Source: Candidatus Methylobacter oryzae (GTDB taxonomy: Bacteria > Pseudomonadota > Gammaproteobacteria > Methylococcales > Methylomonadaceae). Taken from it: a stretch of DNA of 63,092 nt. The notes below the pieces were generated by a model. The model searched no databases. It had not been told where the DNA came from and saw only the letters and a program-made list of their open reading frames with translations. Position numbers and translations under genes: made by a program. The stretch lies in contig CAMAUL010000009.1 in assembly GCA_945861405.1 (NCBI GenBank), positions 1 to 63,092 of the forward strand, in the 5' to 3' direction. This document shows positions 17,653 through 26,453 of the stretch, piece after piece (within the stretch, counting starts at the first letter, position 1; each line of letters opens with the position of its first letter).

Positions 17653-17681
17653 AGCGTAAGGCTCTCTGTAAGGTTTTGTAG

Positions 17682-17772
17682 GGCGGTTTCACTTTGTGCT
17701 CTAACGAGTCGCGTTACGACTGCTGGATGCAGGAGGTAGAGTAACGCAGGAGCAGTTACCGAGCAAACCGCC
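17682..17772. repeat. Family E repeat interrupted by family A
   Basis: It starts GCGGTTTCACTTTGTGCTCT and ends AGCAAACCGCC like the copy at 8495-8539, but the segment just before the right end is replaced by a complete family A repeat. This is nested insertion of A into E. Confidence 0.7.
17717..17762 (+). repeat. Family A repeat, copy 5
   Basis: CGACTGCTGGATGCAGGAGG then TAGAGTAACGCAGGAGCAGT, with a small change in the first palindrome. Inserted in family E. Confidence 0.8.
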
Positions 17773-17809
17773 TATTCGTATATTTCAAGTTTGGCGAAGC
17801 ATGATAAAA

Positions 17810-17831
17810 GGGCGAATAAATTCGCCCCTAC
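17810..17831 (-). repeat. Family D hairpin supplying the cytochrome c4 stop codon
   Basis: On the minus strand GTAGGGGCGAATTTATTCGC; the TAG of GTAG is the stop codon of the cytochrome gene (17828-17830). The hairpin may also terminate transcription. Confidence 0.75.
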
Positions 17832-18493
17832 TTCATCATCGATATACGATAAGAAACGGCTTTGATTTCTTCATCGGTCATTTTCTTTGCAATCATGTGC
17901 ATGATGTTTTCCGGGTTCTTACTGCGCGCACCGGATTTAAAATCGGTAAGCGTTTTTATCAAGTAGTCGGCGTGTTGCGATTTTAATGCCGGAAATGAAG
18001 CCGGTTTGTTGCCTTCGCCCAACGAACCGTGGCAGGCGACGCAGGCGGAGACTTCGCTGCTCAGATTGCCGTTGCGGTAAAGATTGCTACCTTGGGCAAT
18101 CAGCGCCTGAACATCTTTGTTACCGACCGGTTTTTCGTCTTCATCATCAGCTGCCAAGACCGGCAAGGCGTTTTCCGAAATCTTTTGCGCCGCGTAGTAT
18201 GCGGATATGTCGGCCATATCCTCATCAGTTAAGGCCAGCGCCATAGCCGACATCATCGGGTCGTTGCGGCTGCCGTCTTTAAATGCGTGCAACTGACGCT
18301 CCAGATAGGACGAATGCTGCTGTGCAAGCTTAGGGAATGTTGCAACCATGCTGTTGCCGTTGTCTCCGTGACAGCTGGCGCAGGATTCTGCTTTTTGTTT
18401 TCCTGCGTTAATATTGCCTTCTGCGTGTAAAATACCTGCAGCACTGGTCAACGCCAGAGAAATTGAAAGTACCTGCCATTTTTTCTTCATCAA
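17828..18493 (-). CDS. Di-haem cytochrome c4
   Basis: 221 residues with a signal peptide (SISLALTSAAGILHAEG) and two CxxCH haem sites, CASCH (38-42) and CVACH (151-155), in two homologous halves; distal methionines are expected in each half. A periplasmic electron carrier, typically to terminal oxidases. It lies between dsbA and engB. The stop codon is formed by an inserted-looking family D hairpin. Confidence 0.93.
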   Translation of the reverse strand: MMKKKWQVLSISLALTSAAGILHAEGNINAGKQKAESCASCHGDNGNSMVATFPKLAQQHSSYLERQLHAFKDGSRNDPMMSAMALALTDEDMADISAYYAAQKISENALPVLAADDEDEKPVGNKDVQALIAQGSNLYRNGNLSSEVSACVACHGSLGEGNKPASFPALKSQHADYLIKTLTDFKSGARSKNPENIMHMIAKKMTDEEIKAVSYRISMMK

Positions 18494-18523
18494 GTTCCCC
18501 TTCAGGAATGGTTAATCATTTAT

Positions 18524-18583
18524 GTAGGGGCAATCCCTTGTGGGTGCCCGAGGCACAGGGCAACCACAAGGGATTGCCCCTAC
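18524..18583. repeat. Long hairpin of the GTAGGGGC type
   Basis: GTAGGGGCAATCCCTTGTGG (18524-18543) is exactly complementary to CCACAAGGGATTGCCCCTAC (18564-18583): a 20-bp perfect stem around a 20-base loop. It sits in the divergent cytochrome c4/engB intergenic region, so it is not placed as a terminator. Confidence 0.85.
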
Positions 18584-18627
18584 AGTTTTAAATTTTACTC
18601 TAAATAGTAACGCTAAGCGAGACAACG

Positions 18628-19260
18628 ATGAACCCAGTTTACACCCAAGCAAAATTTATTAACAGTTCGCCACATCTTCGCGATACGCCCCCGGATCAGG
18701 GCATGGAAGTGGCGTTTGCCGGGCGTTCAAATGCGGGCAAATCCAGCGCAATTAATACCTTAACCCGGCAAAATGCATTGGCTCGAATCAGCAAAACGCC
18801 GGGCAGAACCCAAATGCTTAATTTTTTTGAAATTAACGAGCGGCAGCGATTTGTCGATTTGCCGGGTTACGGCTACGCCAAAGTGCCTTTGGCGGTAAAG
18901 AAAAAATGGCATGAGTTGATGGAAACGTATTTAACCAGTCGCAAGTCGTTATGCGGCATTATTCTGGTGATGGATGTGCGCCATCCCTTAACCGAATTCG
19001 ACTGGCAGATGATAGAGTGGTGCGAACATACCGGGTTGCCGCTGCATGTATTGTTAACCAAGGCGGATAAGTTGAATTACGGCGCGGCTAAAACGACCTT
19101 GTTGCAGGTGCAAAAGGAGTTACAGGATGCCAGTTTCCCGTTGACGATACAGCTGTTTTCGTCTCTGAAAAAAAGCGGTATTGATGAAGTGCATAGCGCG
19201 CTGGATCATCTGTTTAATCCTGTTGTCCAGGATCAGAGCGAAATATCGACACCTTCCTGA
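18628..19260 (+). CDS. engB: Ribosome-biogenesis GTPase EngB (YsxC/YihA)
   Basis: 210 residues. The P-loop GRSNAGKS is at 32-39, switch motif DLPGYGYAKV, and TKAD in the NKxD position. An essential GTPase needed for large-subunit maturation. Divergent from cytochrome c4. Its last 28 bases overlap the convergent MBL gene. Confidence 0.96.
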   Translation: MNPVYTQAKFINSSPHLRDTPPDQGMEVAFAGRSNAGKSSAINTLTRQNALARISKTPGRTQMLNFFEINERQRFVDLPGYGYAKVPLAVKKKWHELMETYLTSRKSLCGIILVMDVRHPLTEFDWQMIEWCEHTGLPLHVLLTKADKLNYGAAKTTLLQVQKELQDASFPLTIQLFSSLKKSGIDEVHSALDHLFNPVVQDQSEISTPS

Positions 19261-20114
19261 GCAAGCAATAATTCGCAACCGGTTTCCGGATGATTTTGCA
19301 GCAAGCGTTGATAAATGGCCTCAAGACTTGCGTCGCTACGGGTGGGTTCATGGTGGGTGAAAAACAGTTTTTTTGCGTTTGCGGCGGCAGCCAGCTTTAT
19401 TCCCGAGTCATAAGTGCCATGTCCCCAGCCTTGTTTGGAGACATATTCCTCATTGGTATAGGATGAGTCGACGATCAACGCATCGACATCTTTCATGGCC
19501 AGCACGACTTCGTCCCATTTGGCATCGACAAACGATTGGAATTCAGCATATTCATCATCTTCCGGGTCATAAATGTTAAGTTGCGGTTCGTAATCGCCGG
19601 TAAAGAAAATGGATTGCCCGTCGCAATCGATACGATAGCCGAAATTTAATACCGGATGACTGAGCACAATGGGGGTGATGGTGGCGCTGCCCACCTTGAC
19701 CGGCCCCCCCGGCTTGACGGTGGTGTACTCAATCCGGGCATTCAGTTGCGCTTCCCGTATCGGAAAAAAACTGTATTGCAGTTGTACGGAAAGTGCGCGG
19801 TTGATAGTTTCATTGGTGACCGGATCAATTCCGCCGTAGATTTTAATCTGATTGTTCGGGATAAAAATAGGGATAAAGAAGGGTAGGCCCTGGATATGAT
19901 CCCAGTGGGTATGGGTGATGAAGATATGCGCCTGAATGGGCATTTCTTTCAGCAGATTTTGTGCAAGCGCGTGGATGCCGGTGCCGGCATCCAGAATGAT
20001 CAAGTCATTGTCGTCAGTTCTGATTTCTATGCAGGTGGTATTGCCGCCGTATTTAAGCGTATTGGCTCCCGGCGTTGGTATGGATCCTCTAACGCCCCAG
20101 AATTTAAATTTCAT
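19233..20114 (-). CDS. MBL-fold metallo-hydrolase
   Basis: 293 residues. THTHWDH (67-73) is the metal-binding HxHxDH motif; FTGDYEP and the late THHEPTRSD supply further ligands. The N-terminus KFWGVRGSIPTPGANTLKYG is characteristic of a phosphodiesterase-like MBL subgroup sometimes found with HD or cyclic-nucleotide regulators. The substrate is unknown. It sits 11 bases after the HDOD gene on the same strand, so the two are probably co-transcribed. Confidence 0.88.
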   Translation of the reverse strand: MKFKFWGVRGSIPTPGANTLKYGGNTTCIEIRTDDNDLIILDAGTGIHALAQNLLKEMPIQAHIFITHTHWDHIQGLPFFIPIFIPNNQIKIYGGIDPVTNETINRALSVQLQYSFFPIREAQLNARIEYTTVKPGGPVKVGSATITPIVLSHPVLNFGYRIDCDGQSIFFTGDYEPQLNIYDPEDDEYAEFQSFVDAKWDEVVLAMKDVDALIVDSSYTNEEYVSKQGWGHGTYDSGIKLAAAANAKKLFFTHHEPTRSDASLEAIYQRLLQNHPETGCELLLAQEGVDISL

Positions 20115-20125
20115 GGCTGTCCCTG

Positions 20126-20974
20126 CTATAGGTTAATAAAAGATTGAGCTTCTGTTTTGACGTAATCAAAATTGCCTAAAGCCTCGCACATCGCAGGGAG
20201 GTTCAGGCCAAAGCGGGCGATAATAGATGTAGGGAAATCTTCTATCAGGGGATTGCCGCTATCACCGAACTGCATGTATTTACTGATTTGGTTTGCGGCA
20301 AAAACGCAGTCCCGCAAAACATTCTGGCTATGACCGAGATCATGATGATGAGCGATGGCGTCAATTAACGTCTCGGACAGTTGCCATTTTTCGGCCAACA
20401 TTTTGCCTGCCTCTGTATGGCTAAGACCGATAAACTCATGTTCGGTCTGATACAGGGGCCGTTGTTGTTCTTTGCTTTTTTCCAGCGCCAGTTTAAATTC
20501 ATCGGGCATAAATTCGGCGAACACCACTTTCCCAAAATCATGCAATAACCCGGCGACAAAACAATCGCTGCTCTCTGTTGAAGACAGACCGATGCGTTCA
20601 GCAAGCATTTTGCTGATGGCTGCGGTGGTCAAAGAATGCAGCAGGAATTCTGAGGTATTGAAATTGGCCTTGTTATTGGCATTCAGCATGCCCATTGCAG
20701 CGACACCTAAAGCCATATTTTTTATGGTGTTAAGACCAATATGCACGACTGCCCGCTGTACCGAGGTGATTTTTTGAGGCAGGCCGTAGAAAGATGAATT
20801 AATGGCCTTAAGAATTTTAACGGTCATGACCGGGTCGCATTCAATAACCCGGACTATATCTTTTGCCGACGCATTGATGTCTGACGTTAACTGCACGACT
20901 TGCTGGACGCTTTTAGGAAAAGCGGGCATTTTTTCAACAAGGACGATGAGTTTGTCGTTTTTTGAGTTCGGCAT
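20126..20974 (-). CDS. HDOD-domain signalling protein
   Basis: About 282 residues from MPNSKNDKLI; an ATG at 20989 is an alternative. The HDOD core includes PAFPKSVQQVVQLTSD and AVVHIGLNTIKNMAL. The usually degenerate HD site here still reads LLHDFGKV, with a later HHHDLGHS. HDOD proteins generally act as signalling scaffolds. No output domain is attached; the MBL hydrolase downstream may be its partner. Confidence 0.88.
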   Translation of the reverse strand: MPNSKNDKLIVLVEKMPAFPKSVQQVVQLTSDINASAKDIVRVIECDPVMTVKILKAINSSFYGLPQKITSVQRAVVHIGLNTIKNMALGVAAMGMLNANNKANFNTSEFLLHSLTTAAISKMLAERIGLSSTESSDCFVAGLLHDFGKVVFAEFMPDEFKLALEKSKEQQRPLYQTEHEFIGLSHTEAGKMLAEKWQLSETLIDAIAHHHDLGHSQNVLRDCVFAANQISKYMQFGDSGNPLIEDFPTSIIARFGLNLPAMCEALGNFDYVKTEAQSFINL

Positions 20975-21168
20975 TGTGTGGTTAAGCAATAATAACTAAT
21001 AGAGCGTAGTAAAGAAAAAAGGGGGGTTAGTCATGTAGATCCAAGTTATGTCGTCACTATAATACAATATCGTCAAATGCTGAAAAATAATAGCTAACGT
21101 GGAGCTAAGGGGCTGCGCATTTTTGCGTCGTCTCGCTTAAGCGTAGGGTTACCATGACCGCCTAACAG

Positions 21169-23949
21169 TTAGTGGGCTTCATCCCAATTATTTCCAATAC
21201 CTATGTCGACAATCAGCGGCACATCAAGATCGGCCGCTGTACACATCAGGGTTCTGATATTCGCCGCGCAGTCGCCGACATGATCTTCGGCAATTTCAAA
21301 CACCAGTTCATCATGCACCTGCATGATCATTTTGGCATCCGGTTTATCCCGATACAACCACCGGTCGGCGGCAATCATGGCACGTTTAATAATGTCGGCA
21401 GCAGTACCCTGCATCGGCGCATTAATAGCCGTGCGTTCGGCGTATTGGCGGCGTGCCGCGTTGCGCGAGTCGATCTCCGGTAAATACAGCCGCCTACCGA
21501 ACAGAGTTTCAACATAGCCTTGTTCGCGGGCCAGTTCCCTGATGCTGTCCATGTAATTTTTGACGCCCGGATAACGGGTAAAATACAAATCGATATACGA
21601 TTGCGCCTGGCTGCGCGACAAACCCAGCTGCTGCGCCAAGCCAAAGGCTGACATGCCGTAAATCAGTCCGAAGTTGATGGCTTTGGCCGAACGGCGCAAA
21701 TCGGTGGTGACCTGCTCGGGAGCGACGCCAAAAACCTCGGCCGCTGTAGCCCGGTGGATATCCAGCCCTTCGCTAAATGCTTTTACCAAGCCTGCATCTT
21801 GCGACAAATGCGCCATGATACGCAATTCAATTTGCGAATAATCGGCGGCGACTATTTTTTTGCCTTCCGGGGCGATAAACGCCTGCCGGATTTTTCGGCC
21901 TTCCTCGCTACGTATCGGAATATTCTGCAAATTAGGGTCTGAGGAAGACAATCTGCCCGTTGCGGCGACCGCCTGATGGTACGAGGTATGAATCCGACCG
22001 GTTTGCCCGTCAACCTGTTGCGGCAGCTTATCGGTATAGGTTGACTTGAGCTTGCTCAAACTACGGTACTCCAGAATCAGTTTGGGCAGGGGATAATCGA
22101 GAGCCAATTCCTGTAGCACCGACTCTTCCGTTGACGGCTGGCCTTTGGGTGTCTTCTTGAGCACCGGCAGTTTCTGCTGGTCATACAATATATCCTGAAT
22201 CTGCTTGGGCGAACCCAGATTGAAGGTTTGCCCTGCCAAATCGTGAGCGTGTTGTTCCAGCGAGATAATCTGGCTGGAAAGCTCAAGACTTTGCTGCGCA
22301 AGCATCGCGGCATCAATCAATACGCCGTTGTTTTCGATGCGGGCCAGTACGCTGATCAGCGGCACTTCCATTTCCGTATAAAGGTTAAGCAATCGGGGCT
22401 GCTGCGCCAGCTTACCGGACAGTACCTGATGCAGTTGCAGGGTGATGTCGGCATCCTCTGCGGCGTACGGTGCGGCTTGTTCTATCGGCACCTCCTGGAA
22501 GCCTATTTGTTTGACGCCTTTTCCGGCCACATCTTCGTAATGGACGGTTTCAACGCCCAGATATTCTTTAGCCAGATCATCCATATTGTGCTTGGTCGCG
22601 GTGCTGTTTAACACATAGGATTCGAGCATGGTGTCGTGAGCAATGCCACACAGTGCAATGCCGTGATTGGCCAGTACATGCATATCGTATTTCAGGTTTT
22701 GCCCGAGTTTGGCTTTGTGCGGGTTTTCCAGCAGAGGCCGTAGTTTTTCCAGTATTTCCGAACGGTTTAGTTGATCCGGCACGCCAGGATAGTCGTGGGC
22801 CAAAGGCACATAAGCGGCTTTGCCCGGCGTTACCGCAAAGGACACGCCGACGATCTGCGCCTTGCTGTAATCCAGGCAGGTGGTTTCGGTGTCGAACGCA
22901 AACAAGTCGGCCTTTTCCAGTTGGGCCAGCCAATCGTTAAAGTGTTGCTCGGTTAAAATGGTTTCAAAGCTGGAGTCGATTTTGGCAGGCTTATCTTCAG
23001 TCGGCGCTGCTTCAACAGGCCTAGTTCTGATTGTTGCCGAAGAGCTTGTCTTGGACTCAGCGGAAGGATTATTCAGCATGTTCAACCAGGAGGTAAATCC
23101 CAGGTCTGACAGTAAATTCCTAAGCTCCGCCAGATCCATCGGTTGCTGTTTCAAGTCATCGATGCCGTAAGGCAAATTCAGGTCGCATTTAATGGTGGTC
23201 AGTTGTTTGGATAAAGGAAGCTTGTCCAAAGTGGCGCGCAGGTTTTCGCCGATTTTACCGCCGATTTCATTTGCGTGGGCGATCAGGTTTTCCAAGGTCT
23301 GGTATTGCTCCAGCCATTTTGCCGCTGTTTTGGGGCCGACTTTGGGTACGCCGGGAATATTGTCGACGGTGTCGCCGATCAGGGCCAGATAATCGATAAT
23401 CTGCTCAGGCCTGACGCCGAATTTATCGAACACGCCCTGAATATCCATGCGCGTGTTGGACATGGTGTTTTCCAGGATAATGTGTTCGGTAACCAGCTGC
23501 GCCATATCCTTGTCGCCGGTGGAAATAATAACGTCGTAGCCTTGTTGCTCGGCGTGTTGCGCCAAGGCCCCCAGAACATCGTCGGCTTCAACGCCGGACT
23601 CGATAATCAACGGCAGACCCATCGCCCGAATCAGATTGTGCAGCGGGGCAATCTGCACCCGCAAATCGTCAGGCATCGGCGGGCGATGGGCTTTGTACTG
23701 ATCGTAAAGCTCATTACGGAAGGTTTTGCCAGGCGCATCGAAGACCACGGTGATGTAGTCGCTGTGATAGTCGGAGATCAGTTTGCGCAGCATGTTGCTG
23801 ACGCCGTAAATGGCGTTAGTAGGCTCGCCGTTCGCGTTGGTTAGCGGCGGAATGGCATGGTAAGCGCGAAATAAAAAGGACGAGCCGTCAACCAGAATCA
23901 GGCGTTCCCTTCGGCTAGGCTCAGGATAGGTTTGCGTTTGTTGGGACAT
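21169..23949 (-). CDS. polA: DNA polymerase I
   Basis: About 926 residues from MSQQTQTYPEPSRRERLILV; an in-frame ATG at 23964 would add five residues. The 5'-3' exonuclease (1-300; DGSSFLFRAYHA), the 3'-5' proofreading domain (FDTETTCLDY retains the metal-binding DxE) and the polymerase palm motifs DYSQIELR and QVHDELVFE are all present. It repairs DNA and removes primers. The N-terminal YPEPSRRER is encoded by a family C repeat just before the first conserved strand LILVDGSS. Confidence 0.97.
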   Translation of the reverse strand: MSQQTQTYPEPSRRERLILVDGSSFLFRAYHAIPPLTNANGEPTNAIYGVSNMLRKLISDYHSDYITVVFDAPGKTFRNELYDQYKAHRPPMPDDLRVQIAPLHNLIRAMGLPLIIESGVEADDVLGALAQHAEQQGYDVIISTGDKDMAQLVTEHIILENTMSNTRMDIQGVFDKFGVRPEQIIDYLALIGDTVDNIPGVPKVGPKTAAKWLEQYQTLENLIAHANEIGGKIGENLRATLDKLPLSKQLTTIKCDLNLPYGIDDLKQQPMDLAELRNLLSDLGFTSWLNMLNNPSAESKTSSSATIRTRPVEAAPTEDKPAKIDSSFETILTEQHFNDWLAQLEKADLFAFDTETTCLDYSKAQIVGVSFAVTPGKAAYVPLAHDYPGVPDQLNRSEILEKLRPLLENPHKAKLGQNLKYDMHVLANHGIALCGIAHDTMLESYVLNSTATKHNMDDLAKEYLGVETVHYEDVAGKGVKQIGFQEVPIEQAAPYAAEDADITLQLHQVLSGKLAQQPRLLNLYTEMEVPLISVLARIENNGVLIDAAMLAQQSLELSSQIISLEQHAHDLAGQTFNLGSPKQIQDILYDQQKLPVLKKTPKGQPSTEESVLQELALDYPLPKLILEYRSLSKLKSTYTDKLPQQVDGQTGRIHTSYHQAVAATGRLSSSDPNLQNIPIRSEEGRKIRQAFIAPEGKKIVAADYSQIELRIMAHLSQDAGLVKAFSEGLDIHRATAAEVFGVAPEQVTTDLRRSAKAINFGLIYGMSAFGLAQQLGLSRSQAQSYIDLYFTRYPGVKNYMDSIRELAREQGYVETLFGRRLYLPEIDSRNAARRQYAERTAINAPMQGTAADIIKRAMIAADRWLYRDKPDAKMIMQVHDELVFEIAEDHVGDCAANIRTLMCTAADLDVPLIVDIGIGNNWDEAH
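23907..23930 (+). repeat. Family C repeat in polA
   Basis: CCCTTCGGCTAGGCTCAGGA then TAGG; read on the coding strand as YPEPSRR ahead of the first conserved strand of PolA. Confidence 0.85.
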
Positions 23950-23982
23950 AAGATTTAGTGGCAAAGTTAAAGAGGCTAGGCG

Positions 23983-26175
23983 TCAGGTTTTGCGCTTAAC
24001 ATCTACGATATTAGGCAATTGACTTATTTTATTAAGCACTTGGCTTAACTGATCGGTGTTTTCAATTTGAATGCTCAAATTGAGCAGCGCTGAAAAATCG
24101 GGATGCGTATCCAGCGCCGCATTGGAAATATGGATTTTTGCCTGGGCCAAAATCTGGGTCACATCACTCAGCAAATTATGCGAGTTAAAGGCATGAATAA
24201 CAATAGGCACCACATAGCTGGCCTTTTTTGCGCCCCAGTTAACCGAAATCAGCTGGGCCTGTTTTTCGGGATCCAGGTGCAAAATATTTTCACAGTCTTG
24301 GCGATGGATGGTAATGCCTTTCTTATGAGAAATATAGCCGATAATGTCATTGCCCTGAATCGGCGAGCAGCACTGGGCAAACGAGGTCAGCACATTATCA
24401 ATGCCGGCTACGGAAACTACGGATTTAGCCTCGGTTTTTTTACCTTGAAGGGCCTGCCCTGAGCGTAGCCGAAGGGGCGGCGTTTCCAGTTCAGGCACCT
24501 TAAAAAACGCCGCCAGCTGGCGGTTGTTAATATCGCTACGGCCTATGGCTTCGAGCAACTTGTCGGTATCAGGCTGATGAAAATGTTTAGCCAGCTCCGC
24601 CAGATTGAGCATTTTTAAGCCAAGACGTTGGCTTTCCTTGTCCAGAATAGCCTTGCCTGTCGCTATGTTCTGGGCTTGTTGCTGATTTTTAAACCAGCTT
24701 TTGACTTTGCCGATCGCCGCCGATGTTTTCAAATAGCCCAGATTGGGGTCGATCCAGTTATGATTGGGGCCGCCCTCTTTGGCGGTTAAAATTCTTACCT
24801 GCTCACCTGATTTTAAGTTGTAAGTCAGAGGCACAATGCGACCGTTCACTTTTGCCCCGCGACAACGGTGACCTATTTCGGTATGAATTGCATAGGCAAA
24901 ATCCAGCGGCGTAGCGCCTTTAACCAGATCGATTAATTTTCCGGCCGGAGTTAAAACGTAGACGCGGTCATTAAATAATTCGCTACGGAAATTTTCGGCT
25001 AGCACATCGTCGCCGCCTTCCTTTCGACTGCTGGTTTCTTCCAGCAACTTGCGCAACGAGGCGATGTTTTTTTCGATGGCCGCGTCATGCTTGCCGCCTT
25101 CTTTGTAAGACCAGTGCGCGGCAACTCCCAGCTCGGCAAAGTCGTGCATTTGTTGGGTGCGGATTTGTACCTCGATACGGTTGCCGTCAGCATCGATAAT
25201 GACGGTATGCAAGGACTGGTAGCCGTTTTCTTTGGGATTGGCGATGTAATCGTCAAATTCCTTAGGCACGGTTTGCCAAAGGCTATGCACGACACCCAAA
25301 GTGGCATAGCAGGCGGTCAGGTTATCGACTATCACGCGCACCGCCAACAGATCATACAGCTCGTCTATATCCAGCTGCTTGCGGCGCATCTTTTTCCAGA
25401 TGCTATAAATATGTTTAGGACGTCCATATATCTCGGAAGAAATTCCCCCGGCAATTGCTCCATGCATTGCTCTACCTCCTGCATCCATGCAGTCGTCTTC
25501 GGCGAGCTTTTTCTGTAACAGGACAATGAAGCTATTAATACAGTTTTCCCGCTGCACACGGTTATCGGTCAGCGACTTGGCGATGCGGCGGTAGGATTGG
25601 GGTTTCAGATAGCGGAAGGCCATGTCCTCCAGCTCCCACTTTAGCTGGTGAATACCCATCCGGTTGGCTATCGGCGCATAAATATCCAGCGTTTCCTGGG
25701 CAATAAAACGCCTCAATTCATACGACTCTTTGGGTAAAACCTTAAGCCGTTGAACCCGGTAAGCCAGCTTTATCAACACGGCGCGGACATCCCGAGTCAT
25801 GGACAGCAGCATCCGGCGCAAGGTTTCCGTTTGATTTGGCTGGTCGGTCATTTCCAGGGAATAAACGGTTAACTTATTCAACCAGTTAACATCGTCAACC
25901 AGCGTTGCAACCGTATCGCCGAACTGTTGCTTGATATTGGGCTTGGGATTTAGAGTGGCCAAACGCGGATCGCTTAAGATCGCGGCGAGGATGGTGTCCA
26001 GATCGACATTAAAATCCATCAAGACTGCCGCCACCTCAACGCCCTTGGGGCGAAAATACTGGGGGTCTTCAGGAATTAGCGCAATAATCGCCAGCGCCCG
26101 GTTTATTTGTTCAGTATCGGGCGCGGCAAATCCGCTAAAAAGCTGTTTATTCGATTCGGTTTTTTTTTGCATCAA
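23983..26175 (-). CDS. relA: GTP pyrophosphokinase RelA with two repeat-encoded insertions
   Basis: 730 residues. The domain order is a pseudo-hydrolase (1-200), ppGpp synthetase (245-390; YGRPKHIYSIWKKM, NPKENGYQSLHT), TGS (about 405-465), then helical, zinc-finger-like (CCSPIQGNDIIGYIS) and ACT domains. The hydrolase HDxxED site is degraded (LSDPR) and LADRLHN is replaced by LAYRVQR, so this is the monofunctional RelA rather than SpoT. It makes (p)ppGpp on starved ribosomes. Residues 229-244 (CMDAGGRAMHGAIAGG) come from a family A repeat inserted in frame in the linker before the synthetase. A family C repeat encodes LRLRSGQAL near residues 567-575. Both lie between conserved domains, so function is probably retained. 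Confidence 0.95.
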   Translation of the reverse strand: MMQKKTESNKQLFSGFAAPDTEQINRALAIIALIPEDPQYFRPKGVEVAAVLMDFNVDLDTILAAILSDPRLATLNPKPNIKQQFGDTVATLVDDVNWLNKLTVYSLEMTDQPNQTETLRRMLLSMTRDVRAVLIKLAYRVQRLKVLPKESYELRRFIAQETLDIYAPIANRMGIHQLKWELEDMAFRYLKPQSYRRIAKSLTDNRVQRENCINSFIVLLQKKLAEDDCMDAGGRAMHGAIAGGISSEIYGRPKHIYSIWKKMRRKQLDIDELYDLLAVRVIVDNLTACYATLGVVHSLWQTVPKEFDDYIANPKENGYQSLHTVIIDADGNRIEVQIRTQQMHDFAELGVAAHWSYKEGGKHDAAIEKNIASLRKLLEETSSRKEGGDDVLAENFRSELFNDRVYVLTPAGKLIDLVKGATPLDFAYAIHTEIGHRCRGAKVNGRIVPLTYNLKSGEQVRILTAKEGGPNHNWIDPNLGYLKTSAAIGKVKSWFKNQQQAQNIATGKAILDKESQRLGLKMLNLAELAKHFHQPDTDKLLEAIGRSDINNRQLAAFFKVPELETPPLRLRSGQALQGKKTEAKSVVSVAGIDNVLTSFAQCCSPIQGNDIIGYISHKKGITIHRQDCENILHLDPEKQAQLISVNWGAKKASYVVPIVIHAFNSHNLLSDVTQILAQAKIHISNAALDTHPDFSALLNLSIQIENTDQLSQVLNKISQLPNIVDVKRKT
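24453..24476 (-). repeat. Family C repeat in relA
   Basis: On the minus strand CCCTTCGGCTACGCTCAGGG then CAGG, in opposite orientation to the copies in rsmG and polA; it is read as LRLRSGQA. Confidence 0.85.
25444..25496 (-). repeat. Family A repeat, copy 6, in frame inside relA
   Basis: The minus strand carries CGACTGCATGGATGCAGGAG, GTAGAGCAATGCATGGAGCA and ATTGCCGG. It contributes 16 codons (48 nt), leaving the relA frame open. Confidence 0.9.
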
Positions 26176-26350
26176 ACGATAGTTAATAATTCAGAAGCTT
26201 GGTGGTTATAATAGGCCAATGCTGGTAAATGTAACAAGCGCTCATTGTCGGCAATGGGCGTGAGCACGATTGCATGGATACAGCAAGTGGAACACCTGAT
26301 TTTGGTGCAGAATGCTAGAAACAGATTCGCGCAATAAGTGTTTTAACTTA

Positions 26351-26378
26351 TTGAGAACAAAGTAAATAAAGATATGAT
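26351..26378 (+). promoter_or_regulatory. Likely sigma-70 promoter of ugd
   Basis: TTGAGA at 26351-26356 and TATGAT at 26373-26378 are spaced by 16 bases, about 75 bases before the ugd start. A good match by eye, not tested. Confidence 0.5.
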
Positions 26379-26453
26379 GCCTATGGCGGCTAACGGCTAG
26401 TCTGTGTCCGCAGCAATAGGGAGTATATTTTTAACTAAATTAAAGTTGAAAAA

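Noticed and set aside
20990-21168. Spot 42 or ErsA-type sRNA in the polA-engB locus
   Set aside because: The position recalls spf/ersA and a TATAAT is present at 21058-21063, but no Spot 42-like sequence or terminator was found.
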